The position numbers and the translations under genes were made by a program. A stretch of 64,000 bases of DNA from a virus, in IMG/VR virus record IMGVR_UViG_3300042691_035814, positions 1-64,000 of that record; one strand, written 5' to 3'. The first letter of the stretch is position 1. Each line of letters opens with the position of its first letter. A model generated the notes under the pieces. The model was not told where the DNA came from. It saw only the letters and a list, made by a program, of their open reading frames with translations, and made no database searches. Positions 56,701 through 64,000 of this stretch are shown here, piece after piece.

Positions 56701-56894
56701 TTACAATTAATCTACCTACAGTAGTCGGTAACACAGCGAAATACACAATTAAAAAAACAGATAACACTAGTAACATTGTGACAGTTGACGCTGACACTTC
56801 AGAAACAATTGATGATGGTACAACTGCAGAAATTAAAGTACAATATGCATCAATAACGTTGATAACAGATAATACAGAATGGTATATAATTTAA
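53763..56894 (+). CDS. large tail-fibre protein with repeated modules
   Basis: A 1043-residue fibre-like protein. Repetitive motifs include STTGGTLTGQLNVPTISATTI (about 125-145), GIGTTTP-x-LDVSGD segments, and two copies of TRMVVAD-x-x-G-x-LSTQ-x-I near 733 and 928. The last 100 residues (STHTVSATTGELIILADAAS, then TINLPT and VTVDADTSETIDDG) form a compact beta domain typical of the tips of large phage tail proteins. No S74 intramolecular chaperone motif seen. Likely a long fibre subunit. Confidence 0.75.
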   Translation: MGEISGGVQVLGFISPTNTSDQYAVIDPIYGIDGWRNVGSLADMYAIPNARRRIGMVVGVSGTPVTYYTLTGNTWTGAASDWTPFTIGSSGNNFLSLTGGTVSGDTIFQSGITATTIYATYYQNLPSFLSTTGGTLTGQLNVPTISATTISGTTFYGDGQYLTNLPKITGFTYQPPGQPSHSLFIYTNYNTGFSVDLSSLAADVTITGGTYNPGNGVITFTSNGAPPFNVSGLTSGFTDTYITTTTFNDTNGEVTTTTNTGSNAFTITGLTHGSGTDNRVVVWDGAGSTKKQKASSLITDNDTSVGIGTTTPSALYILDVSGDTRIGIGTGDTTTFGNGIVFSFGDGAPKISGGSEKIQIGVPNKSGTRTFIGTVGGNIITSGFTELEVGFGDLSQNGGTFNNTKLTGRVLSQSGDTTFNFLTVEPIYQTVGSPYSGTVRAFYYNPNVSATFNGRQIAFENTRGDVLFNTTSGGVGIGTTGITSGNILDVVGNVDIQGKLKFFDTINIPLKTAIRIGSGVDDVGNDDNNPQDGVFIGRGAATSILTGATSLISIGVNSSSSTTSGGRYSVHLGRNSGRGNTTGTQNTFIGSGDQTNIPSSTSDSIHIIAGGGYENNDASQVLTGLTSQYAFIGGGFNSSSYVNNFYLGAGPYVSGTSSANLNLYAPSAIGSNVVGSNFEINAGRGTGGGKGGDIIFRTSTSGSTGTSIQTLSQRLKIGGQDGKITVDNLVGSGTRMVVADTNGVLSTQAISGGTIAGSGTSGRVAFWNGTSSLSSDQDIVWNNTDKRLGINTPSPSCRLEVTTDSGSTINAIRATQTNSSLGIDDYTASLAILNKSSTTNSYSLMSFQHTTSNIGIARIGSKLTSTSSNGSGDFVFQIKENGGFNDAIYIKSNGNIGIGNTDPNNKLVVSGSVKTTGVNIFENLSGATTRMVVADSTGQLSTQTIPTGGYSVVKVTGSTHTVSATTGELIILADAASNAITINLPTVVGNTAKYTIKKTDNTSNIVTVDADTSETIDDGTTAEIKVQYASITLITDNTEWYII

Positions 56895-56898
56895 TAAC

Positions 56899-57360
56899 AT
56901 GGCATATAATCCACAAAATCCAAATGGTCAAGCATTAATGACAGGTTCAACACCTGTAGTAGTTGCTTCAAATCAATCGACAATAAAAACATCAATACAA
57001 GAAACATCAACTGGTGGTGCGAACATTCATCATTATGTATCTCTTTCGGGTGTGAATCAACAAGTAATAACGTCTTCACCGGCCAGAATAACTGGATGGT
57101 ACATTTATAACGATTCATTGAATGTAAGAAGAATTAGTTTTTATGACAACACTTCTGTACAGTCTGTTGGTTCTATATCAGGGGGATTTAAATTTTCTGT
57201 TGTAATTCCATCAAGTGCTGGCGCTAACTGTTCTTTTCCCGGAGGAATAAGTTTTAATACGGGTATTACTTACAATGTAGGTACAACAGTAAGTAGTACT
57301 GGAACAACATCACCAACTGTAGATAATGAATTAAGTATTAACATTTTTTATAAGGACTAA
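56899..57360 (+). CDS. small virion surface protein
   Basis: A 153-residue protein. The N-terminus (NPQNPNGQALMTGSTPVVVASNQS) matches the opening of a widespread phage virion protein type (NGQxxMxxSxPVVIAxDQS), followed by a jelly-roll-like beta pattern (ARITGWYIYNDS, RISFYDN, FSVVIPSSAGANCSFPGGISF). No known function beyond being a capsid or tail decoration protein. Lies between two giant fibre genes. Confidence 0.72.
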   Translation: MAYNPQNPNGQALMTGSTPVVVASNQSTIKTSIQETSTGGANIHHYVSLSGVNQQVITSSPARITGWYIYNDSLNVRRISFYDNTSVQSVGSISGGFKFSVVIPSSAGANCSFPGGISFNTGITYNVGTTVSSTGTTSPTVDNELSINIFYKD

Positions 57361-57367
57361 TTAATAT

Positions 57368-60300
57368 ATGGCAATAAGATATTGGTATTTATCTGGTGGA
57401 ACGGCGAATTGGAACACCTCTCGTTGGTATACAAATGCACAACTTACAGGTACACCTGTAAGTATTACTACAGCAGATGACGCTATTATAAATCAAAACT
57501 CAGGGCCAGGAACATTAAATATTAATGCGTCAACAACAATCAAAAGTGTAAATTTTTCGGGATACACAGGAGGATTTTCTACAAGTACATCTGGAATTAT
57601 TTTAACAATAAATGGTGGGGATGGTAGTGCAAATAATTATTCATTAGTTGGTTCACCATCAATCTCATCATCTGCACAAATAAGATTAAACGCAACTTCC
57701 GCATTATCACGTAAAGTGATTAGAAATGGAATGACAATAAATAATGTGTTTAGTGTTAACCCAACAGTAACTGGCGCAACTTATGATTTTGATGATTATT
57801 TTGAAACAAATTCAGGTGTAACGTTTACATTATCAACAGGTAGGGTAAATTTTAATGGAGATAACGGAACATATAATGCAACACTTGGTAGTTTTGTGTC
57901 AACAACATCAAGTGGTAGAACTGTTACATGTACTGGTATAAGTAAATTAAATTTAATTGGTGGTGGAAGTACGACAGGTACATCGGTATTTGTTTGGAAT
58001 ACTTCAACCACAACTGGTTTAACTGTAAGTATAAATTCAATTTATATTACTGGAGAATCTTTAGGTAGAAAACTTGTTCGATCTGCTAATAATTTTCAAT
58101 TAAACGATTTTTACATAAATTGTATAGCTGAAAGAGTTGGATTTGATACACCTCCACCAAACATTAATAATTTATATGTAACTATTCCTTCAGGTACTGG
58201 GTTTATTTTTAGTGATGGTCTTATTGTTAGAGGAAATATAGATTTTACAACATCCACAGGTAGATGGTTATACACCGCAGCAAATCTTTACTTATATGGT
58301 AATTTAACATTGTTTAGTGGTTTAACATTTGACCCAACAAATTCAACATTTGGTGAATTAAATTTTATTGGAAATAACGACCAATATTTTTATGTAAATG
58401 GAAATACAACAACCTTCTCATCAGCTTCTGCAATAACCGCGTCTAAAAATAATACTAAATTAATTATTAGTGGTGACACAAATATAGGTGTACTTAATTT
58501 GAGTGGAGTAACTTTTAAAACAGATAATGTATTTTCGGGTAGAACAATAAATGTATATAACGGTGGATATATAGATTTTACAAGTAATCCAAATCCATTA
58601 ATAAGCACACAAATAATGTCTATCTATAACAGATCAGACTATTTTAGTTGCCCTAATTTAAATTTTGTTAATTTAGATATTCTAAGTGGAGGTAAATTTT
58701 TAAATTTAAGTGACGTTTATCAAAATACTGGTGGGTTTTTAGAAATTTTTACAAGTGGTATAACATACTTAAATTCTGTAAATGGTACTGTTGATTTAAG
58801 GAATTTGAACATTACCGGAGGTGAATTATATCTAACTCAGTCAGGCACATCGACAGTTACAAATACAATTTTAAAAAGAGAAACACCATTATCAGTTGAC
58901 CCCATTTTAACTATATCAAACCCATTAGCAAACTATAATTGTAATGCAATAACGATATCTGCAGGAACATTTACACACAACTGTACTGTAACCCCCACCT
59001 CTAATACGTTAATCTATAACAATGGTGTTTTATTAAATAATGGTGGATTATTTAGGTCTGATGGTAAAGTATCTTTGTTTGATAATTCTTCAATAAGTGG
59101 TATTAATTCTAATGATTACCAATTTATAATTGATAACTTTGAATTTAATGGACAATCTTCAGGATATTTTAGTGGTAAGATTTCAATTTCAGGTAATTCC
59201 CCAACATATATTGATATAACCGGGACTACAGTACAAGTAGATGGATTTATAAATGGTTCACCTAGAACTTTATCTTTAAGATCAGGAACACTAATTAGTA
59301 ATGGTGGAGCAACAATAGGTAAATTTTTAACTAATAATTCAACACCAAATAGAACATTAACAATTGCTAGTGGCACAACATGGGAAATAACTCAATCAAA
59401 TGGTTCGGACACTGCAGTTTGGTCAATTGATAACCCCAGCACATTTACATTGAACGCCACTGGAAGTACAATAAAATTAACAAATTCAAGTAGTGCGGCA
59501 ATTGCCACATTTAACGGCGGAAATAAAACGTATGATACTTTTTGGATTAACAGAACTGGTAGTACTTCATCGAATCATATCCTTGGTAACAATACATTTA
59601 GAGAACTTAAAGACGGAAACGAATATAGTTTATCTGGTCAGAAATTAACAAATTTCACAATACCGGCACATTCATTATTGTTTCAAGATGGGTCTACTCA
59701 AACAGTTGACATTTTTAATGTAAATGGTATTCCAACCGCAAGAATAATTTTAAACAATATTGGTAATTCTGGCAGTACACCACAATACACAATACAAAAA
59801 AGTACGTCAACACAATCAGAAATAACAAAATGTTTTTATTTAGACATAAGAAGGTCACAAGTAATACCGGTTGAAAATATTTGGTATGCTAGAGGTAGTA
59901 TTGAAGGTGTTTCTAGCAGTAATTCAGGTTGGACCATAACAGATGAAAGATATTGGGTTTCAGGTGGTACAAAATCATGGAATTCAACATCAAACTGGTC
60001 TGTTTCTTCGGGAGGACCATCTGGTTCTACAGTACCAAGTAGTACGATTTCAGCAATATTTGATACTAATTCCGGTAATGAAGTTGTTATAATAACAGGT
60101 ACAGCAACTTGTTTTGACTTTGATATTAGTACATTTAATGGAACAATTAGTGCATATACAACACAAAATTTAACTGTTTATGGTGATATAAATTTAGGTA
60201 ATAGTATAACAGGTTTTACAAATAGATTACAAGCACAACCGAGAAACAATGATATAAATATTTTTAGTAATGGTGTTCAAAATAATTTTCTTTTAGACAT

Positions 60301-61054
60301 ATATGATAATATAACACCGCCAGTTAGACACACTGTTAGACTAGGTGATGATTATAATTCCACAAATTATATAGTTCATCGTCATCATAATTTTGACACT
60401 AATTCAAAAAATATAACTGCCCCATCATTTATAACTAATTTATTTCCCTCTGAACTTTATTTGAATAATAGTATTATAACGTTAACTGGTCCTGGAAATC
60501 CACAAGCGTCATTATCCGTTTGGGATTTATCTAATGAAGCGCTTATATTTGATTGTGGTACAAGTGAAATAGTAATTACTGATTCAACAAATAATGAAAT
60601 TGGTTTTAACGGTGGGGCCTTTACATACAATAAAGTTAGGTTTGAAAGAGGTTCAAGTTCCGGTTATACAGTTATGTATTATGGTTCATCAACTAGATTG
60701 ACAGGAAATAGTTTTGATGAGTTTATTTTTAATTGTACCGAACCACATACATTATATTTTACAAGTGACAACGGTGTAGGTGTTACAGGTGTAACTGTAT
60801 TTAATCAATTTAGAACAAACGGGTTTTCAAATAGTAAAAGATTAACATTAGATAGGAATGGTTCAGGACAATATATTTTTAAATCTACAAATCCCGGGAG
60901 AATAAAACTGAATAATGTAAATGTTACTCGTTCATATGCGGAAGAAACAGGTAAATTTTTCGCAAATATTAAGAATAGTACAATAAGCGCAGACACAACA
61001 AATTGGTCTTACTACGTTGATGGTAAAAATCTAGGTTTATTGGGAGTTGGTTGA
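57368..61054 (+). CDS. giant tail-fibre/adhesin with duplicated SGGT...W modules
   Basis: A 1228-residue Ser/Thr/Asn-rich beta protein. A module at the N-terminus (YWYLSGGTANWNTSRW) recurs near 860 (RYWVSGGTKSWNSTSNW), each followed by a similar run leading to a parallel beta-helix-like pattern of short strands (NITGGELYL, VSLFDNSSISG and similar). This suggests an internal duplication of a receptor-binding or beta-helix unit. Signal peptide absent. Its end overlaps a minus-strand gene by 18 bases. Adhesin role is inferred from composition and position. Confidence 0.75.
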   Translation: MAIRYWYLSGGTANWNTSRWYTNAQLTGTPVSITTADDAIINQNSGPGTLNINASTTIKSVNFSGYTGGFSTSTSGIILTINGGDGSANNYSLVGSPSISSSAQIRLNATSALSRKVIRNGMTINNVFSVNPTVTGATYDFDDYFETNSGVTFTLSTGRVNFNGDNGTYNATLGSFVSTTSSGRTVTCTGISKLNLIGGGSTTGTSVFVWNTSTTTGLTVSINSIYITGESLGRKLVRSANNFQLNDFYINCIAERVGFDTPPPNINNLYVTIPSGTGFIFSDGLIVRGNIDFTTSTGRWLYTAANLYLYGNLTLFSGLTFDPTNSTFGELNFIGNNDQYFYVNGNTTTFSSASAITASKNNTKLIISGDTNIGVLNLSGVTFKTDNVFSGRTINVYNGGYIDFTSNPNPLISTQIMSIYNRSDYFSCPNLNFVNLDILSGGKFLNLSDVYQNTGGFLEIFTSGITYLNSVNGTVDLRNLNITGGELYLTQSGTSTVTNTILKRETPLSVDPILTISNPLANYNCNAITISAGTFTHNCTVTPTSNTLIYNNGVLLNNGGLFRSDGKVSLFDNSSISGINSNDYQFIIDNFEFNGQSSGYFSGKISISGNSPTYIDITGTTVQVDGFINGSPRTLSLRSGTLISNGGATIGKFLTNNSTPNRTLTIASGTTWEITQSNGSDTAVWSIDNPSTFTLNATGSTIKLTNSSSAAIATFNGGNKTYDTFWINRTGSTSSNHILGNNTFRELKDGNEYSLSGQKLTNFTIPAHSLLFQDGSTQTVDIFNVNGIPTARIILNNIGNSGSTPQYTIQKSTSTQSEITKCFYLDIRRSQVIPVENIWYARGSIEGVSSSNSGWTITDERYWVSGGTKSWNSTSNWSVSSGGPSGSTVPSSTISAIFDTNSGNEVVIITGTATCFDFDISTFNGTISAYTTQNLTVYGDINLGNSITGFTNRLQAQPRNNDINIFSNGVQNNFLLDIYDNITPPVRHTVRLGDDYNSTNYIVHRHHNFDTNSKNITAPSFITNLFPSELYLNNSIITLTGPGNPQASLSVWDLSNEALIFDCGTSEIVITDSTNNEIGFNGGAFTYNKVRFERGSSSGYTVMYYGSSTRLTGNSFDEFIFNCTEPHTLYFTSDNGVGVTGVTVFNQFRTNGFSNSKRLTLDRNGSGQYIFKSTNPGRIKLNNVNVTRSYAEETGKFFANIKNSTISADTTNWSYYVDGKNLGLLGVG

Positions 61055-61222
61055 TTTTTTCTTTTTTAAAGTCACTAAATCATAACATAAGTTTAAAATA
61101 CCAAGTATTATAATTGTAGTTGAAAAATATTTTTCTATTGACCCACTAGTACCCAAACCAAAATTTTTTATTAATACACCTAAAATTATTAAGAGTATAT
61201 TAGTTATTAGTCTCATTTTCAT
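61037..61222 (-). CDS. small two-helix membrane protein, minus strand
   Basis: A 61-residue protein with two hydrophobic helices (about 4-22 and 32-52) and a basic C-terminus (LKKKKSTNSQ). The second Met (61216) is also possible. It overlaps the previous minus-strand gene by 23 bases and the end of the giant fibre gene by 18 bases (convergent). Function unknown; coding confidence moderate. Confidence 0.55.
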   Translation of the reverse strand: MKMRLITNILLIILGVLIKNFGLGTSGSIEKYFSTTIIILGILNLCYDLVTLKKKKSTNSQ

Positions 61223-61412
61223 CTTCTTTTAATTTTGATATACATTTATATAAACAATAAGATTCTTCTAAAGAATACAAACCATTTTGTTGATTGTTAA
61301 TTATTGAAAGTTCTAATATTTTTATTGCGGATTTTTTATCTATATTTTTCATAAAATCATCAAATTGTTTTTGTGATTCAAATTGAAATAAACCATTGAA
61401 AAGATTTTCCAT
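61200..61412 (-). CDS. unknown small acidic protein, minus strand
   Basis: A 70-residue acidic helical protein (FQFESQKQFDDFMKNID, then IKILELSIINNQQNGLYSLEES). It starts 60 bases from the divergent plus-strand DUF192 gene and overlaps the small membrane protein downstream. No family recognised. Confidence 0.6.
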   Translation of the reverse strand: MENLFNGLFQFESQKQFDDFMKNIDKKSAIKILELSIINNQQNGLYSLEESYCLYKCISKLKEDENETNN

Positions 61413-61471
61413 TATACCTTATTTTTATAAAGAATAAGTAAAATATTCAATAAAGTCAAATAATTATTAGT
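61413..61471. promoter_or_regulatory. divergent intergenic region
   Basis: A 59-base AT-rich gap between divergent genes. Promoters in both directions must lie here or inside the genes; a TATTTTTATAAAG run near 61420-61432 is the only obvious element. Confidence 0.3.
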
Positions 61472-61831
61472 ATGTCAATACTAATTAACAACAAAGTATA
61501 TAATGCAGAATATCTCCATAAACCTGAGGAGATGGAAAAAGGGATGATGGGTAGAGAAGAATTAGACGGTTGTATGGTTTTTAATAAAGGTAAGGGGTAT
61601 CATTCATTTTGGATGAAAAACTGTCTAATTCCCCTTGATATTGTGTTTGTACTTAACGATAGGATAAGTAGAATACATTCAAATTGTGAACCTTGTGATG
61701 AAGACTGTAATAAAAGATATAGTGGTATTGGTGACCACATTATTGAATTTCCTGCGGGTGTCGCAAAAGAATGGAAGGTTGGTGATCGGGTAAAAATGTA
61801 TCTTGGGACACCACAAAATCCTGTTCGGTAA
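61472..61831 (+). CDS. DUF192 family protein
   Basis: A 119-residue protein of the DUF192 family: KGMMGREEL (about 23-31), SFWMKNCLIPLDIVFV (46-60), and IEFPAGVAKEWKVGDRV (about 91-107) are the family's three conserved segments in order. An added Cys-rich loop (NCEPCDEDCNKRYS, 71-84) sits where the family normally has a shorter loop with one Cys. Usually secreted or periplasmic in bacteria; here no signal peptide is present. The last 30 codons overlap the methyltransferase gene on the opposite strand. Function is not established for the family. Confidence 0.85.
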   Translation: MSILINNKVYNAEYLHKPEEMEKGMMGREELDGCMVFNKGKGYHSFWMKNCLIPLDIVFVLNDRISRIHSNCEPCDEDCNKRYSGIGDHIIEFPAGVAKEWKVGDRVKMYLGTPQNPVR

Positions 61832-62483
61832 TTATTTTATCAAATTTATAATTCACTTTTGGTTTTGTTTTTTGAAAAACCCAAAAATAAGAATGGTATT
61901 TTCTTGCGTGTATTTGTCTTGTCCATCTACCACCAAAACTATTAATTCTCATTTTAGCTAATAACACAAACATATCTTTTGGGTAAAATCCTAATTCAGC
62001 AGCCATTTGCATTACCATAACGTGAGTGAAATGATTTCTACCTCCGGATACGGTATCTTGACATTTGAATATCACAAAACCATCATCTTTACAAACACGA
62101 TATAATTCTTTTAATGATTTATAATAATTCTCTTTTAAATCATTGTAAGTGGTATAACAGACAAATCTTTTAGCGATAATAGAACTACCTTCCTTATTGT
62201 CTTTATATGTTTTTCCTGCAATTAAAAACGGAGGGTCGTACATAATACTTGACATAGAACCACCATCAAATGGTAGATTTTCCGAATTAGCACAGATAAC
62301 AGAATCATTTATAGGTGTGATATCTGATTTAAATTTTGGTGAAGGTAAATTCTTCCAAAAATTACCTTTAGAGTACGTACAATCCAAATCAAATTGTTCA
62401 ATATTATACAAATTCATTATATTCCTAATAACCTCATAATTAGTATTGTAAACACTTTTTACGGGTTTAAATGATTTATCCAT
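61740..62483 (-). CDS. DNA N4/N6 methyltransferase-like protein, minus strand
   Basis: A 247-residue methyltransferase with D83-P-P-F86 (SSIMYDPPFLIAG) as the catalytic motif, upstream FDLDCTYSKG and ENLPFDGGS segments of the SAM domain, and KDDGFVIFKCQD of the fold core. The arrangement suggests a beta-class enzyme or an orphan. It acts probably on DNA but no target-recognition domain is obvious. Its last 30 residues are encoded antisense to the DUF192 gene. The gene faces the MGCGC-type small gene across a divergent region. Confidence 0.75.
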   Translation of the reverse strand: MDKSFKPVKSVYNTNYEVIRNIMNLYNIEQFDLDCTYSKGNFWKNLPSPKFKSDITPINDSVICANSENLPFDGGSMSSIMYDPPFLIAGKTYKDNKEGSSIIAKRFVCYTTYNDLKENYYKSLKELYRVCKDDGFVIFKCQDTVSGGRNHFTHVMVMQMAAELGFYPKDMFVLLAKMRINSFGGRWTRQIHARKYHSYFWVFQKTKPKVNYKFDKIITEQDFVVSQDTFLPDHQPSILLRHPQEIQ

Positions 62484-62569
62484 TTACTTTTTTATTTTAA
62501 TTTTTTATGTTTATAAAAATATACTTAATAAAAATCAATAAACCAAATATTTATTAAAAAACAATTACT
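62484..62569. promoter_or_regulatory. divergent intergenic region
   Basis: An 86-base gap between the methyltransferase (minus) and the small Cys protein (plus). AT-rich; contains a TATTTAT element at 62548-62554, 15 bases before the plus-strand ATG. On the minus strand a TATAAACAT run (about 62507-62515) is a weak promoter candidate. Confidence 0.35.
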
Positions 62570-62746
62570 ATGGGTTGTGGATGTAAAAAAAAGAACCAAA
62601 ATCAGCCAGTACAAGTTACACCAACTAGTGTAAATGTAACAATGACAGAAAGTCAAACTAATCAAACTTCAAATGTTACTTTAACTGAAGAACAACAAAA
62701 ACAAGTTGATGCGATTGTTGATAAGTTAAATCAAATTAAATCTTAA
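62570..62746 (+). CDS. small MGCGC-type phage protein
   Basis: A 58-residue protein (ATG 62570, TAA 62744-62746) starting with MGCGCKKKN, a leader seen in many small proteins of Bacteroidota phages, followed by a Gln/Thr/Val-rich stretch and a C-terminal helix (EEQQKQVDAIVDKLNQ). The N-terminal Cys pair could be modified or bind metal. Followed by a perfect hairpin terminator, so it is probably a single-gene unit with its own TATTTAT element. Confidence 0.65.
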   Translation: MGCGCKKKNQNQPVQVTPTSVNVTMTESQTNQTSNVTLTEEQQKQVDAIVDKLNQIKS

Positions 62747-62752
62747 AACTAT

Positions 62753-62780
62753 ACGACACAATTGTGTCGTTCTTTTTATT
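62753..62780 (+). terminator. Rho-independent terminator after the MGCGC gene
   Basis: Perfect palindrome ACGACACA-ATTGTGTCGT followed by TCTTTTTATTTT. Ends the small-gene transcript. Confidence 0.82.
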
Positions 62781-62804
62781 TTAACAATATATAAATATAT
62801 AAAT

Positions 62805-63002
62805 ATGAAATTTCAAACAAAGTTAACAAGTGTTAATGTACTGGAAGAAGTGTATAAAAAATTTAAATTAAAAACGGTTGAAAATCCAATCAATTTACAA
62901 AAATTGGTAAATAGGTGTTTAGATTTATACAACAAAGATGAGTCATTTAGAAATAAAATAGATAACTATGATGACTTATCATCAAAAGGTTCAAAATTTT
63001 AG
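62805..63002 (+). CDS. small helical phage protein
   Basis: A 65-residue basic/helical protein with the core TKLTSVNVLEEVYKKFKLK and QKLVNRCLDLYNKD, which resembles a short phage family with a ribbon-helix-helix-like pattern. It could bind DNA, which is inference. Has its own transcript after the terminator at 62753. Function unknown. Confidence 0.62.
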   Translation: MKFQTKLTSVNVLEEVYKKFKLKTVENPINLQKLVNRCLDLYNKDESFRNKIDNYDDLSSKGSKF

Positions 63003-63009
63003 TTACATA

Positions 63010-63032
63010 ATTTTTATTTTCAAAATAAAAAT
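63010..63032 (+). repeat. AT-rich perfect inverted repeat
   Basis: An 11-base arm ATTTTTATTTT, a C, and its perfect complement AAAATAAAAAT in the 50-base gap before the methyltransferase at 63053. No T-tract follows directly, so a weak bidirectional terminator or a binding site; may be chance in AT-rich DNA. Confidence 0.3.
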
Positions 63033-63052
63033 CTTATAATTTATAAAAAGAT

Positions 63053-63646
63053 ATGGCACACAAAGAACAAAAAAATTATTTAAATAAATTAAAAGAAACG
63101 TTTCCAGATTGGTTTAAAGACAGAAAAGTTTTAGATATTGGATCTTTTGATGTAAATGGTAATGAAAAACCATGGTTCGATAATTGTGAATTCATTGGGT
63201 TAGATATTGGACCTGGTAAAGGTGTAGATGTTGTTTGTCCTGCAAATGAATATGATGCGCCAGATGAGACATTTGACACTATAATTTCTTGTGAATGTTG
63301 GGAACACAACCCATTTTATAAGGAGAGTATACAGAATGCGGTTAGAATGTTGAAAAGTGGTGGATGTTTTATTTTCACCTGTGCAACAACAGGAAGACCC
63401 GTACATGGTACAAAAACACAAGACAGAATAGATAGAGAAAAACGTTTTACATCACAAGGAAATTCATCTGAAAATTGGATAACGATGCCAAATGTTTTTA
63501 GAGAGAATTGGGATTCTGAATACTACAAAAATGTGACAGAACAAGATATCCGTGACTGTATTAATATCGACGAAATTTTTTCATCATATCAATTTGAGGT
63601 CGAACCAAATCATTGTGATTTATATTTTTGGGGAATAAAAAAATAA
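63053..63646 (+). CDS. class I SAM-dependent methyltransferase
   Basis: A 197-residue methyltransferase of the Methyltransf_11 type: motif I VLDIGSFDVNG at 26-36, an acidic GLDIGPG motif II near 49-55 and DTIISCECWEHNP near 79-91, then a GGCFIFTCAT strand. No DNA-methylase catalytic motif (DPPY/NPPF), so the target is likely a small molecule, sugar or protein. It precedes a glycosyltransferase by 15 bases and may modify a glycan or nucleotide sugar; that is inference. Confidence 0.8.
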   Translation: MAHKEQKNYLNKLKETFPDWFKDRKVLDIGSFDVNGNEKPWFDNCEFIGLDIGPGKGVDVVCPANEYDAPDETFDTIISCECWEHNPFYKESIQNAVRMLKSGGCFIFTCATTGRPVHGTKTQDRIDREKRFTSQGNSSENWITMPNVFRENWDSEYYKNVTEQDIRDCINIDEIFSSYQFEVEPNHCDLYFWGIKK

Positions 63647-63661
63647 TAAAATAATTTATAG

Positions 63662-64000
63662 ATGAGTCTTACAATAGTCATAAGCACCAAAAAAATTGAC
63701 GAAACTTACAAAAAACACGTAAGGGAAACTTGCGGAATTAATGAGGTTGAGATTTTAATGTACGAAAATCCAAATGGTGTATCATTAACTGAGATATATA
63801 ATAAAGGATTAAATGAGTCAACTAACAATATTGTTGTTTTTTGCCATGATGATATTATTTTTAATAATCAAAACTGGGGTAAAAAACTAATCAATGATTT
63901 TAATGTTTCCGGATATGGTATATTAGGCGTTGCCGGTAGTACTTTTATGTCAGATACTGGTAAATGGTGGGAAGATTTTAGTAAAATGGTTGGAATTGTA
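63662..64000 (+). CDS. glycosyltransferase (GT2-like), truncated by window edge
   Basis: The first 113 residues of a glycosyltransferase family 2-like protein: LTIVISTKK at the start, NKGLNESTNN and then VVFCHDDIIF (D63-D64 of the DxD-type site), NWGKKLINDF, and GILGVAGSTFMSDTGKWW. This pattern fits the Glyco_tranf_2_5 type, seen in phages near sugar-modifying enzymes. The frame continues past base 64000. It may glycosylate virion proteins or DNA bases; no substrate evidence. Confidence 0.8.
   Translation, partial: MSLTIVISTKKIDETYKKHVRETCGINEVEILMYENPNGVSLTEIYNKGLNESTNNIVVFCHDDIIFNNQNWGKKLINDFNVSGYGILGVAGSTFMSDTGKWWEDFSKMVGIV

Noticed and set aside
52520-61054. Diversity-generating retroelement variable region in fibre genes
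   Set aside because: No reverse transcriptase or template repeat in the window; Gly/Thr repeats explain the low complexity.
1-64000. tRNA genes, CRISPR array, inteins or group I introns
   Set aside because: No tRNA-like cloverleaf in the gaps I read, no regular direct repeats with spacers, and helicase, reductase and primase motifs are uninterrupted.

Overview
The window is a gene-dense, AT-rich (roughly 30% G+C by eye) stretch of a large, contractile-tailed (T4-like myovirus) bacteriophage genome. I see no cellular metabolic operons, rRNA, tRNA, CRISPR array or insertion sequence. A Bacteroidota, probably Flavobacteriia-like, host is suggested by several gene families: a SprB-type repeat in a tail adhesin, a small histone-H1-like (Hc1) protein, a DUF5522 protein, a DUF6576-like tail on an unknown protein, and a group-1-like sigma factor closest in pattern to Bacteroidota RpoD. 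The general absence of Shine-Dalgarno sequences agrees. The host is inferred, not proven. Head, terminase, DNA polymerase and tail-tube genes are not in this window.

Layout. 1-5.3 kb: nucleic-acid metabolism (5'-3' exonuclease/RNase H, DnaB-family helicase, B12-dependent class II ribonucleotide reductase, DUF5522), closed by a strong terminator. 5.3-31.3 kb: baseplate and adhesin block beginning with gp25-like and gp6-like wedge proteins, then very long beta-rich proteins carrying carboxypeptidase-regulatory-like, PKD, Fn3-like, beta-propeller, SprB, PA14-like and solenoid modules, two of them with Pro-Thr linkers. 31.4-38.5 kb: recombination and priming genes (RuvC-like resolvase, primase, RecB/Cas4-like nuclease, SbcD and SbcC homologues) with a candidate small RNA or attenuator at the start. 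38.6-43.4 kb: ClpP-like protease, membrane/coiled-coil proteins arranged like a lysis module, a sigma-70 factor and an amidase-fold protein. 43.3-48.2 kb: small phage-specific proteins, including a zinc-finger-bearing acidic protein and the Hc1-like protein. 48.2-49.0 kb: a two-gene minus-strand island. 49.0-52.5 kb: Dam-like methylase, NusG paralogue, AAA+ ATPase, thioredoxin and glutaredoxin, closed by a terminator. 52.5-61.0 kb: four more tail-fibre or virion-surface proteins. 61.0-64.0 kb: small minus-strand genes, a DUF192 protein overlapping a second DNA methyltransferase, small proteins, a SAM methyltransferase and a truncated glycosyltransferase.

How it may fit together. The exonuclease, helicase, primase, RuvC and SbcCD set is a T4-style replication/recombination kit. 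The reductase, which carries the C-terminal cysteine pair that needs re-reduction, is matched by phage-encoded thioredoxin and glutaredoxin. The sigma factor and NusG paralogue suggest the phage redirects host RNA polymerase. A recurring TATTTAT element 4-19 bases upstream of many starts, including the baseplate and fibre operons, is a candidate late-promoter element. The tail region looks like a modular adhesin array with exchangeable binding domains.
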